Source of the DNA: Halopseudomonas laoshanensis
Lineage (GTDB): Bacteria > Pseudomonadota > Gammaproteobacteria > Pseudomonadales > Pseudomonadaceae
Assembly (NCBI RefSeq): GCF_008365385.1
Contig: NZ_QOVF01000001.1
Coordinates: 124,001-188,000 of the forward strand
DNA length: 64,000 nucleotides
Reading direction: 5' to 3'
Each line of letters starts with the position of its first letter. Position 1 is the stretch's first letter. A program made the position numbers and the translations under genes. Positions 26,351 to 33,902 of the stretch are shown piece by piece. The notes below the pieces were generated by a model. That model was not told the DNA's origin. It ran no database searches and saw only the letters and a program-made list of their open reading frames with translations.

Positions 26351-27589
26351 ATGCTGATAGTGCTATTGCCAGAAAATCCTCCGCTGCCAGATGGGGGCGC
26401 TATTGCGCTCGCGTGGTGGCAACTGGATCGCGAGGGGCAACTGCTCGGAGAGGGTCAGGATACGCTGGCTGACCTGCGCTCGCGCTTCGCCGGCGAGCGC
26501 CTGCGCGCGCTGGCACCGGCCATGGCAGTCGGACTCTATCGTCTGGATATGCCGGTCAAGCGTGCTGCATCCATTCGGGCTGCGCTGCCGTACGCATTGG
26601 AAGACCAGCTCAGTCAGGACCTTGAACTGCTGCACTGCGTTCCCGGACCCCGACGTCAGGACGGCCAGATCGCCGCAGCAGTCGTCGAGCAAGAGCATAT
26701 GCACGCATGGCAGGCATTGTTCCAGGAACATGCCTGGCGTCTGGAAGCCATACTGCCACTGGCCGCCCTGCATGCTGAGGATGCACCGGAAGCGGGCTTG
26801 CTGGTCACGCCGTCGCTTTGGCCGTCTTCTGCGCCGCAGGCGCTGATAACGGCAGCAGATCAGGAGCCTGCGCTGATAGAGGAAGGCATGTTGACGCTGT
26901 GGCTGCGCCGCCGCCTTGCCGAGCTGCCCGAGGAGCAGCGTCAACTGCAATTGGCCGGCTATCAACCCGCGGCATTGGGGCTGGATGATGCCAAACACCT
27001 GACCGTCACTCCGGCACCTGCCGCTATTGATTTAACACAGGTGCTACGCAGGGCGACCGGACCAAATCCATCGTTGAATCTGCTCAGCGGTGCTTACACG
27101 GTAAGCATGGCCACCCCGCCATGGCGCAAAGCGCGCTCTGCAATGATTGCAGCGGGCGTGCTCCTGGCGGTGCTGCTGCTGCAGTTTGCTTTGGAGTGGG
27201 TAACGCTGACGCGCGAGCGTGATCGTCTGGTCGAATCAATCAATAGCGTGTTTGAGACCAGTTTGCCAAACAGTCGGCGCGTGGATGCACCTGAGCAATT
27301 CCGTCAGGTGATGCGTGGTAGTGGCGCTGAAACGGGTGGGCAAAGCAGTGGGGCGATATTGTATGACGTGTTGGCGGTGATCAATGAAAGTAAAGGGGCG
27401 CGGATACGGCAATTCCGCTCCACTGCGGATGAGCTGGAGGTCGAGCTGCAGATGAATTCCTTTGCCGACCTCGAGGCGCTGCGTACTTCGTTGTCGACCA
27501 AGCCGGGGCTCAGCGAATCGCTGCAAGGGGCGGATTCGGCGGACGAGGGCGTCACCGCGCGACTTAAAGTTACAAGGAGAGAGTCATGA
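26351..27589 (+). CDS. gspL: Type II secretion protein GspL (XcpY-like)
   Basis: GspL joins the ATPase GspE to the membrane platform. The 412-residue protein has an actin-like cytoplasmic domain (about 1-245, with the RAALPYALEDQLSQDLELLHC block). One membrane helix lies at about 258-280 (AMIAAGVLLAVLLLQFALEWV), followed by a ferredoxin-like periplasmic domain. It begins 17 nt after gspK and overlaps gspM by 4 nt. Confidence 0.93.
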   Translation: MLIVLLPENPPLPDGGAIALAWWQLDREGQLLGEGQDTLADLRSRFAGERLRALAPAMAVGLYRLDMPVKRAASIRAALPYALEDQLSQDLELLHCVPGPRRQDGQIAAAVVEQEHMHAWQALFQEHAWRLEAILPLAALHAEDAPEAGLLVTPSLWPSSAPQALITAADQEPALIEEGMLTLWLRRRLAELPEEQRQLQLAGYQPAALGLDDAKHLTVTPAPAAIDLTQVLRRATGPNPSLNLLSGAYTVSMATPPWRKARSAMIAAGVLLAVLLLQFALEWVTLTRERDRLVESINSVFETSLPNSRRVDAPEQFRQVMRGSGAETGGQSSGAILYDVLAVINESKGARIRQFRSTADELEVELQMNSFADLEALRTSLSTKPGLSESLQGADSADEGVTARLKVTRRES

Positions 27590-28071
27590 ACGCCTGGTGG
27601 GCAGGTCTGGCTTCGCGGGAGCGGGTCATTCTGATTGCCGGCATGCTGGTATTGGCTGTGCTGCTGATCTGGCTGGCCATTATTGAGCCGTTGGCGGACG
27701 GTCGAAATTCCTTGCGTAGGGAGGTAGCTGCATTAAGTGCAGACCATGATTGGATGCAGCAGGTTGCTCCTGAAGTGCGCCGCAGGGCTTCTTCGCAAGC
27801 AGGCGCTGGCGCCATTGGGGCAGGCAACGGCTCGGTGTTGACGCTGGTCGAGGTGTCCGCCAACGCGTCCGGCATGCGCAGTGCGATGACGCGCGTTCAA
27901 CCTGAAGGGCAGGGCGCTCGTCTGTGGTTTGACAGTGTGTCTTTCGATGCACTGGTGCGCTGGTTGGCCGAGCTGGAGACCCGGCAGAATTTGCGTATCA
28001 GTCAGTTGGCTGTGGATGCAGGGGCAGCGCCGGGGTTGGTTTCGGCACGCGTTCTGGTGGAGCCGCGCTGA
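27586..28071 (+). CDS. gspM: Type II secretion protein GspM (XcpZ-like)
   Basis: This 161-residue protein has a short cytoplasmic N-terminus (WWAGLASRERVIL), one membrane helix (about 15-35) and a small periplasmic ferredoxin-like domain. GspM stabilises GspL and interacts with GspC. The N-terminal W-x-L-x-x-RE pattern and operon position make the call firm despite low sequence conservation of the family. Confidence 0.92.
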   Translation: MNAWWAGLASRERVILIAGMLVLAVLLIWLAIIEPLADGRNSLRREVAALSADHDWMQQVAPEVRRRASSQAGAGAIGAGNGSVLTLVEVSANASGMRSAMTRVQPEGQGARLWFDSVSFDALVRWLAELETRQNLRISQLAVDAGAAPGLVSARVLVEPR

Positions 28072-28823
28072 TGAAAAAGGTTTTGAGTATCAAAGTTGTA
28101 GTCCTGCTGGTGCTGCTGTATCTGGGCAGTCTTATCTGGAACCTGCCCGCTTCATTTGTCTGGAGCCGGGTGCAGAACCAACTGCCGGCACAGGTCACGT
28201 TGCACGGTCTGACTGGCACGTTATGGTCCGGCCGCGTCAGCCGGATGCAGGTTGAAGGCGTAGATCAGGGCGCACTAAGCTGGGACTGGCAGGCTGCGGG
28301 CTTGCTCGGTGGCAAGGTCAGCCTGGATCTATTCTGGCAGCCGCGCAACGGTCATGTCACCGCGCGACTGGATGCCGGATTAAATTCCCTGCAATTGAAA
28401 AATGTCGTTGGGCGCCTGGACGCCGCAAGTATGGCGGCCGTTAACAAGGCGCCTTTTGTACTGGCCGGACAGTGGCTGCTGGATGTGCCGCTGCTGGAGC
28501 TCAATGAGCTGCAATATGTAGGCGAGGCCGAGGGACAACTGACCTGGGAGAATGCGGCTGGCGGCCTGCCCACGGCTCTGCCTCTAGGTCACCTGAGCGC
28601 AGATTTAAGCGGAGATGAGGGGTGGCTGGTGTTCGAGCTGGCTGATCAAGGCGGGCCGCTGGGACTGCGGGGGGATGCCCGTTGGCGCCCAGGTCAGGCG
28701 CTGGCTTTGAATACCCAGATGCAGGCCCGTGCAGACGCTGACGCCGCGCTGGTGGGTGGGCTGAGCCTGCTCGGCCGACCCGATGCGCAGGGCTGGGTCA
28801 AATGGCGCGCGAAGCTGCAATGA
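28071..28823 (+). CDS. gspN: Type II secretion protein GspN
   Basis: This 250-residue protein has an N-terminal membrane anchor (VVLLVLLYLGSLIWNLPASFVW) followed by a periplasmic beta-rich domain starting with LTGTLWSGR, which is characteristic of GspN. The gene is optional in many T2SSs and its role is poorly defined. Its start overlaps the gspM stop by one base. Confidence 0.9.
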   Translation: MKKVLSIKVVVLLVLLYLGSLIWNLPASFVWSRVQNQLPAQVTLHGLTGTLWSGRVSRMQVEGVDQGALSWDWQAAGLLGGKVSLDLFWQPRNGHVTARLDAGLNSLQLKNVVGRLDAASMAAVNKAPFVLAGQWLLDVPLLELNELQYVGEAEGQLTWENAAGGLPTALPLGHLSADLSGDEGWLVFELADQGGPLGLRGDARWRPGQALALNTQMQARADADAALVGGLSLLGRPDAQGWVKWRAKLQ

Positions 28824-28858
28824 CAATTTTCTTTACACTCACTCTGGAGCGTCACTTT

Positions 28859-29485
28859 ATGCGGGTCATCCTGCTCATCATGCTGGCGGTAGGCATTGCT
28901 GGTTGTGCGACCACCGGCAATAACGCGCGAATGGATAAGGTGGACAATGCCGCACTGGTGGATGCGCGCGCCAAGCTTGGGCTGGGCCGTTGTGATCTGG
29001 AATTGGCCAACGAAATTCTCGCCCTTGGTTATCCAGGCCTGGAGCAAGAGGCCGCCTATACTTGTTTGGAGCAAGGCCAGGTGCAGGCGGTGGAGCGGCT
29101 ACTGACCGACTTTCAAGCGCGACACCCAGCGGCAGCCAATCTTGACTATTCAGCTTACCTGCTGGCACTGGCCCAGTTCATTCGTTTTGAACTGGCTGAA
29201 GGAGACGACCAGGCCCGGCTGACAACAGGGCGCCGTGCGCACGATGGGTTGGTGGCATTTGTCCGTCAGTACCCGGAATCGAGCTATCGTCAGGAGGTGG
29301 CCCCTCGGCTCGAGGCTTTGCACGAGGGTATGGCCAGCGCAGAGTATGGTCTGGCCCTGGCGGACATAGAAGCAGGTCGCCGTGAGTTAGGCGCAAAACG
29401 ACTGCGCTATGTCGTCCAGAACTATTCCCGCAGTGATGCAGCCGGCAGCGCTAAGCAGTGGCTGGAGCAACGCGCTACGCCCTAG
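28859..29485 (+). CDS. BamD/PilF-like TPR outer-membrane lipoprotein at the end of the T2SS operon
   Basis: This 208-residue protein has a lipoprotein signal with lipobox IAGC (VILLIMLAVGIAGCATTG) and an all-helical mature part. The C-terminal half resembles BamD: YPESSYRQEVAPRLEALHEGMASAEY, then a KRLRYVVQNYSRSDAA helix pair. I chose the ATG at 28859 (CTGGAGC about 8 nt upstream); a longer frame overlaps gspN. It is not the true bamD, which lies elsewhere in pseudomonads. Position in the operon suggests a secretin-assembly or pilotin-like role, which is inference. Confidence 0.7.
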   Translation: MRVILLIMLAVGIAGCATTGNNARMDKVDNAALVDARAKLGLGRCDLELANEILALGYPGLEQEAAYTCLEQGQVQAVERLLTDFQARHPAAANLDYSAYLLALAQFIRFELAEGDDQARLTTGRRAHDGLVAFVRQYPESSYRQEVAPRLEALHEGMASAEYGLALADIEAGRRELGAKRLRYVVQNYSRSDAAGSAKQWLEQRATP

Positions 29486-29497
29486 CTTGATCGTCGG

Positions 29498-29522
29498 GGC
29501 GGCCACGATAATGCAGGCCGCC
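29498..29522 (+). terminator. Possible terminator of the T2SS operon
   Basis: GGCGGCC (29498-29504) and GGCCGCC (29516-29522) form a 7-bp stem with an 11-nt loop, 13 nt after the last gene. No strong uridine run follows, so assignment is weak. Confidence 0.35.
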
Positions 29523-29620
29523 TGCCATCTTTCAGTGCATTTATCGACATCAAGTTGCGCCCTGCTGTTGACATTGTGCACAGTTTGCGCGCACTGCTGT
29601 CATCGAACTGTCAGATACGC

Positions 29621-29661
29621 TCGTAACTCATTGATATGTTGATGCGGGTCGTAACTCATTG
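29621..29661. repeat. 13-nt direct repeat TCGTAACTCATTG
   Basis: Two exact copies at 29621-29633 and 29649-29661, 28 nt apart start-to-start, lie in AT-rich non-coding DNA. Confidence 0.8.
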
Positions 29662-29746
29662 TTTTAATTGAATAAAATATTGATCAAAATTTAACCATTT
29701 TGACCAGCAACCCCGCGGGCTATGGTTCTGACGTGGTTTTTTTCAG

Positions 29747-29783
29747 GCTATCCACAAAGTTGTCCACAGATATTGTGGATAGC
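29747..29783. promoter_or_regulatory. Dyad with three DnaA-box-like 9-mers beside rdgC
   Basis: GCTATCCACAA (29747-29757) is repeated inverted as TTGTGGATAGC (29773-29783). Between them is TTGTCCACA (29760-29768). Each 9-mer differs from TTATCCACA by one base. TTTTTGT follows the right arm, so a plus-strand terminator is the alternative reading. Confidence 0.45.
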
Positions 29784-29801
29784 TTTTTGTCGCGCCGCGC
29801 T

Positions 29802-30719
29802 TCAGATACCTTGCGGAATCTCCTCGCCGCCCAGCGCTGCGGTCAACGAGGGGATAAGTTCGGACAGCGTCTTGGCCATGATGGTGAAGCTCGCGTCCAA
29901 CTGCGCAGCCATATCGTCCGCACCCTGGTCGTCGGCCTCTTCGCGGAGCAGGTCTTCGAATTTCAGGCGCTTCACGATCAGCTTGTCGTCCAGAGTGAAA
30001 TTGAGCTTTTCCTGCCACTGCAGGCTTAACTGGCTGACCTGTTTACCCACTGTGAGGTGCTGTTGTATCTCGTCGCTGGCCAGATCCTGACGTTTGCAGC
30101 GAATCACGCCACCGTCTTCGCTGGTGTCACGCAGCTCGCATTCGTCACCAATTATCAGGCCCTCAGGCGCTTCACTGGTCTTGACCCAGTCGGTCATGCA
30201 GGCCGCTGGTGCGGTCTTAACATTAAGCGGGCGCAGAGGCAGGCTGCCGGTGCACTCGCGCAGCAGGCTCAGCAGATCCTCTGCACGCTTGCTGCTGGCG
30301 CTGTCGATAGCTATCCAGCCCTCTTGTGGCGCGACGCAGGCCAGGGTGGTCTGAGTGCGTGTGAAGGCGCGTGGCAGCAGGGACATGACCAGCTCGTCCT
30401 TGAGCGTATCGCGTTCCTTCTTGTAAACCTTGCGGCCGTCGCGCGCTTCGATCTCTTCGACCTTCTCTGCCAGGCCATCGCGAACCACACTGCCTGGCAG
30501 GATGCGTTCTTCCTTGCGCAGGGCTATCAACCAATATCCGTCCGCCACCTGAACGCGGTTTTCGGAGTGCCTGCCAAAAGGTGTTGTCCAGCCAAGGGTA
30601 TGAGTTTCCTGGCTGCCACAAGCGCGCGATGGGCGCTCGTCGAGTGCCTTGATCAACTCAGCTTCGCTGAATGGAATGGTCTGACTGAAACGGTAGAGCA
30701 GAAGATTACGAAACCACAT
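29802..30719 (-). CDS. rdgC: Recombination-associated protein RdgC
   Basis: RdgC is a ring-shaped, non-specific DNA-binding protein of the nucleoid that limits RecA-mediated exchange. The 305-residue product (E. coli 303) begins [13 protein letters not shown] and contains FGRH and [22 protein letters not shown], typical of the family. I chose the ATG at 30719, with AAGGACA upstream; 17 codons further upstream in the same frame are not conserved in the family. It is transcribed away from the tRNA pair. Confidence 0.95.
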   Translation of the reverse strand: MWFRNLLLYRFSQTIPFSEAELIKALDERPSRACGSQETHTLGWTTPFGRHSENRVQVADGYWLIALRKEERILPGSVVRDGLAEKVEEIEARDGRKVYKKERDTLKDELVMSLLPRAFTRTQTTLACVAPQEGWIAIDSASSKRAEDLLSLLRECTGSLPLRPLNVKTAPAACMTDWVKTSEAPEGLIIGDECELRDTSEDGGVIRCKRQDLASDEIQQHLTVGKQVSQLSLQWQEKLNFTLDDKLIVKRLKFEDLLREEADDQGADDMAAQLDASFTIMAKTLSELIPSLTAALGGEEIPQGI

Positions 30720-30845
30720 TAGGCTGTCCTTGTACGTCTGGCCACAAAAGCCAGCAATATTGCCTGACACCGGCAGCTTCGGCCAGCCAATACGGGGGCT
30801 TTGATTAACATATTGAAAATGGCAGAGATTTTTTTACGAAAGGTA

Positions 30846-30874
30846 TTGCCAGACGGATAAAAGCTGCCTAGAAT
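30846..30874 (+). promoter_or_regulatory. Promoter of the tRNA-Val/tRNA-Asp unit
   Basis: TTGCCA (30846-30851) and TAGAAT (30869-30874) have an optimal 17-bp spacer. A GC-rich discriminator GCGCCCC follows, consistent with growth-rate control of stable RNA. Confidence 0.7.
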
Positions 30875-30896
30875 GCGCCCCACTTCGAGAGCAAAT

Positions 30897-30972
30897 GGGT
30901 GATTAGCTCAGCTGGGAGAGCATCTGCCTTACAAGCAGAGGGTCGGCGGTTCGATCCCGTCATCACCCACCA
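30897..30972 (+). tRNA. tRNA-Val (TAC)
   Basis: The 76-nt cloverleaf has acceptor stem GGGTGAT paired with ATCACCC (30962-30968) and CCA at 30970-30972. The anticodon TAC is at 30930-30932 in loop CTTACAA. Confidence 0.98.
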
Positions 30973-30985
30973 CTCGAGGTGGTAC

Positions 30986-31062
30986 GCAGTGGTAGTTCAG
31001 TTGGTTAGAATACCGGCCTGTCACGCCGGGGGTCGCGGGTTCGAGTCCCGTCCACTGCGCCA
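30986..31062 (+). tRNA. tRNA-Asp (GTC)
   Basis: The 77-nt cloverleaf has acceptor stem GCAGTGG paired with CCACTGC (31052-31058) and CCA at 31060-31062. The anticodon GTC is at 31020-31022 in loop CTGTCAC. It is 13 nt from tRNA-Val and co-transcribed with it. Confidence 0.98.
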
Positions 31063-31090
31063 TAATTTGCACGCGATCGCTTCGGCGGTT

Positions 31091-31128
31091 GCATAAAAAA
31101 AGCGACCTGTTGGTCGCTTTTTTTATGC
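31091..31128 (+). terminator. Very strong terminator of the tRNA-Val/Asp unit
   Basis: A 17-bp perfect stem, from GCATAAAAAAAGCGACC (31091-31107) to its complement (31112-31128), closes a TGTT loop and contains a seven-T run in the right arm. It works in both directions. Confidence 0.95.
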
Positions 31129-31191
31129 CTGGTTTTCAAGCTAGCGCATGGCGCCCTGTAGGGCTAAATGTGCGCTAAAACAGTTGCAGGA

Positions 31192-31551
31192 TCAATTACC
31201 CCCGGCACTGCCTCCAGCTCCCGTGCCAGTTCCTGTCCCGGCACCAGTGCCAGCTCCGTCATTGCCCATGCCACCCGTACCTGTTCCGTTACCAGTACCT
31301 GAACCTGAAGTGCCGGTACCAGTTCCATCGGGGCCGGTATTCATCTCGTTCGGTGCGCCTGGGCTAGTGGCGCCTTCACGCTCGCGGCGCATTTCCTCTT
31401 CGCGATCCATTTGCTCGGACTGCTGGTCATCCATGCCCTGCTGATTGGAATCATAGTCCTTGTCGCCTGCGAGTGCGTAGGGGGCAGCCAACGCGACGGC
31501 CAGACTGAATACGGTGCTGGTAAGTATGCTAGGAAATTTGTAATCCTTCAT
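31192..31551 (-). CDS. Small exported acidic protein with Gly/Thr-rich repeat tail
   Basis: This 119-residue protein of unknown function has a Sec signal peptide (cut after APYALA), then an acidic Gln/Asp/Glu/Met-rich segment (QQGMDDQQSEQMDREEEMRRE). The last 50 residues consist almost only of Gly with Thr, Ala, Ser and Asn in GT/GA dipeptide repeats. I chose the ATG at 31551, with AAGGG 8 nt upstream, over a GTG three codons earlier. The acidic segment resembles that of the protein at 32436-32759. The DUF4142 gene lies between them. Confidence 0.65.
   Translation of the reverse strand: MKDYKFPSILTSTVFSLAVALAAPYALAGDKDYDSNQQGMDDQQSEQMDREEEMRREREGATSPGAPNEMNTGPDGTGTGTSGSGTGNGTGTGGMGNDGAGTGAGTGTGTGAGGSAGGN
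31207..31335. repeat. Degenerate hexamer repeat coding for Gly-Thr/Gly-Ala
   Basis: Units of the form GTNCCN or GCNCCN repeat in tandem with drift. They encode the glycine-rich tail on the minus strand and read as Pro-Val/Pro-Ala repeats in one plus-strand frame. Such tracts are prone to slippage. Confidence 0.6.
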
Positions 31552-31758
31552 GTTCGTCACCCTTTGCTATAAATTAATTAACTAATTACTGATGGCGATA
31601 GAAAATCAAAGTCGCCATTAAGCTCGAACTTGGTTAGCTGGCAAGTATCGCTCGCTATGCCTTGTTCGCTTCTTTATTCATAAGATAACAGTGCGCGGCA
31701 TCTACACTTCTTTACTGCCTTTGACATAACGCGCATTTAACGTACCGGTGGCTCTCTT

Positions 31759-32373
31759 TCATTCATTGGCAGCTTCAGTCTCCGCCGCCAACTCACGCGC
31801 CATGCTCAAATGCTCTTCCAATTTCGGCAGCGTTTTTTGCGCAAATGCGCTGATCTCCGCATTATCGGATTTGCTGGCTCGTTGGAATAATTCGATAGTT
31901 TGCTCATGCGCATTAACTTGATTATTGGCGTAGGCTTCATCAAAAGATTCACCTTCACGAACCTGCAATGTCATGGCTTTGGCCTTATCCATCAAGGTGG
32001 CTTCATCTGACATTTCCAGATCATGTTTTTGTGCCAATTCTTTCAATTTTGCATTGGCCTTGCCATGATCATCGATCATGCGCTGGGCAAACTCTTTTAC
32101 CGCGTCGGTACCACGCTCCAGAGCCATTTTTCCAGTTTCTATCTCAGCCATGCCTTTAGCTGAAGCTTCTTCAATAAAGTCCGCGTCGTCGATAGATTCA
32201 TTCAGCCCCGGCTGCGTGCCTACATCCGCCGCGTCTGTTTGCCGAGGATCGCCCATGGTTTCGTTGCCGGCACCAGCAGCCGGTTGCTGGCTGGTGCTCT
32301 GAGCAAAGGCTGCAGGGGCACTCAGGCCCATTGCAACGACCAGCGCCGAGGCAAGCAAGCTGTACTTGTTCAT
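31759..32373 (-). CDS. DUF4142 periplasmic helical protein
   Basis: This 204-residue protein has a clear signal peptide (MNKYSLLASALVVAMGLSAPAAFA) and a low-complexity linker. The DUF4142 helical domain spans about 65-200, with typical DDADFIEEASAKGMAEIETGKMAL and EFAQRMIDDHGKAN blocks. The fold is a ferritin-like helical bundle; DUF4142 proteins are poorly characterised and often found in stress and desiccation gene sets. AGGAG lies before the ATG. Flanked on both sides by minus-strand genes for small exported proteins. Confidence 0.85.
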   Translation of the reverse strand: MNKYSLLASALVVAMGLSAPAAFAQSTSQQPAAGAGNETMGDPRQTDAADVGTQPGLNESIDDADFIEEASAKGMAEIETGKMALERGTDAVKEFAQRMIDDHGKANAKLKELAQKHDLEMSDEATLMDKAKAMTLQVREGESFDEAYANNQVNAHEQTIELFQRASKSDNAEISAFAQKTLPKLEEHLSMARELAAETEAANE

Positions 32374-32435
32374 AATATCTCCTGTCGAATGAAACCATTC
32401 GAGTGGGTGAAGTTATTCAATAGTTCGCGTGCCGA

Positions 32436-32759
32436 TTAGTTCATGTCATCACCGGGTTCGGTAGCCGGATTAGTACCTTTTTCTGGTGCACCTGGAACAC
32501 TGCGGGTGGCGTCAGTGCCAGCAGGGTCGGTATCGCCTTGCCCCGGCATATCATCGGTACCCGAGCGAGTGGTGCTCTCAAGGTCTGGGTCACGAGACAT
32601 TTGCTCATCGTGTTGCTGCGAATGCTGTCCATCCATACGAGTGCCATCTTCGGCTTCATGTTTGGAGGTGTCGCCAGCTGTAGCGAAGCCACTGACCAAA
32701 CCGAGTGTCAGGCTGAGTGCCGAGATATGAAGAATATTGGAGAGTTTGATAGTTTTCAT
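32436..32759 (-). CDS. Small exported acidic protein, paralogous to the one at 31192
   Basis: This 107-residue protein has a signal peptide (LSLTLGLVSGFATA) and a hydrophilic mature part rich in Asp, Glu, Gln, His, Thr and Pro. The segment RMDGQHSQQHDEQMSRDPD resembles the acidic segment of the 31192-31551 product. No domain is recognised. AAAGGTATTTC precedes the ATG. It is divergent from ku. The function is unknown. Confidence 0.6.
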   Translation of the reverse strand: MKTIKLSNILHISALSLTLGLVSGFATAGDTSKHEAEDGTRMDGQHSQQHDEQMSRDPDLESTTRSGTDDMPGQGDTDPAGTDATRSVPGAPEKGTNPATEPGDDMN

Positions 32760-32966
32760 GAAATACCTTTTATTTTGAGGGGTGTAGTTAAATAGAAGAG
32801 TTGTGAAAGTGAAAGTTCATACAATATTCATAAAATAATTAATATATATTGCGGAGTTTCTGCTTATTGCGATAAAGAATAAGGATCGAGCGACGACTGA
32901 AACTTTCCTCCTCCTGGAGCTGTCTTCTCTTAATAATCATGCGGTGTAAATTGGGAGTCCGGCATC

Positions 32967-33875
32967 ATGGCAAGAGCAATATGGAAGGGGGCGATCAGTT
33001 TTGGCTTAGTCCACATTCCGGTAGCGTTGGTATCGGCAACATCGTCGAAGGGCATTGATTTCGATTGGTTGGATAAGCGCTCGATGGATCGTGTGGGTTA
33101 CAAGCGCATCAACAAGACCACTGGCAAGGAGATCGCTTCCAAGCATGTGGTTAAAGGCATCGAGTATGAGAAAGACCGTTATGTGGTCCTCAGTGAGGAC
33201 GAGATCGCCGGAGCGCATCCCAAGGCGACCCAGACTATCGATATTTTTGCCTTTGTTGATAGTGCTGATATACCGCTGATCAATATTCGCAAACCCTATT
33301 TCCTCAGCCCGGACCGCAAGGGCGAAAAAGTCTATGCATTGCTGCGTGAAACGCTGGTGAAGACCGGCAAGGTGGCATTGGCCAATGTGGTGGTGCGTAC
33401 CCGGCAGAGTCTTGCCGCGCTGATGCCGATGGACTCGGCGCTGGTGGTGGTCATGCTGCGTTGGCCGGAGGAAGTGCGCAGTCTGGATGGGCTGAATCTA
33501 GGCGAAGATGTCAGCGACCCGACGCTCTCCAAACAGGAGCTGGATATGGCGCGCAAGCTGGTGGAGGACATGACTTCCGAGTGGAAGGAAGAGGAATACC
33601 GCGACACCTTTGGTGAAAAGATCATGAAAATGGTGGAAGAGAAGGCCAAGGCCGGCAAGATTGAAAGTGTCGAACAGGCTGACGAGGGGCAGGAGGAGCG
33701 CCGTAGCGCCGACGTGGTAGATCTGACCGAACTGCTCAAACGCAGTCTCGCAGGCAAAGGCAAAGCCAAGAAAGCGCCGGCCAAGACCCCAGCAAAGAAG
33801 CGTGCCGCTGGCAAGACTCAGTCCGACGAGGATGATGGCGAGGACAGCAAGCCAGCACGACGTTCCAGCAAATAA
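32967..33875 (+). CDS. ku: Non-homologous end-joining protein Ku
   Basis: Bacterial Ku forms a homodimeric ring on DNA ends and recruits LigD. The 302-residue protein begins MARAIWKGAISFGLVHIPVALVSAT and has the conserved FAFVDSADIPLINIRKPYFLSP and KVALANVVVRTRQSLAAL blocks. The last 45 residues are a Lys/Ala-rich tail with an acidic stretch, of the kind that aids DNA binding and ligase stimulation. ligD follows after 27 nt, so the pair is an operon. Confidence 0.96.
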   Translation: MARAIWKGAISFGLVHIPVALVSATSSKGIDFDWLDKRSMDRVGYKRINKTTGKEIASKHVVKGIEYEKDRYVVLSEDEIAGAHPKATQTIDIFAFVDSADIPLINIRKPYFLSPDRKGEKVYALLRETLVKTGKVALANVVVRTRQSLAALMPMDSALVVVMLRWPEEVRSLDGLNLGEDVSDPTLSKQELDMARKLVEDMTSEWKEEEYRDTFGEKIMKMVEEKAKAGKIESVEQADEGQEERRSADVVDLTELLKRSLAGKGKAKKAPAKTPAKKRAAGKTQSDEDDGEDSKPARRSSK

Positions 33876-33902
33876 TCCGATTGCAACAGCAGGCGTGCAG
33901 AC

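Larger units (their letters stand above)
29486..29801. other. 316-bp region between the T2SS operon and rdgC
   Basis: The region is AT-rich in its middle. It holds a 7-bp hairpin (29498-29522) that may end the T2SS operon, a 13-nt direct repeat (29621-29633 and 29649-29661), and a dyad with DnaA-box-like sequences (29747-29783). No convincing gene was seen. Confidence 0.5.

Noticed and set aside
31148-31444. Proline-rich plus-strand ORF (PVPVPAP repeats)
   Set aside because: It is the reverse reading of the Gly-Thr repeat of the exported protein; no signal peptide or ribosome site, and it begins just after a strong terminator.
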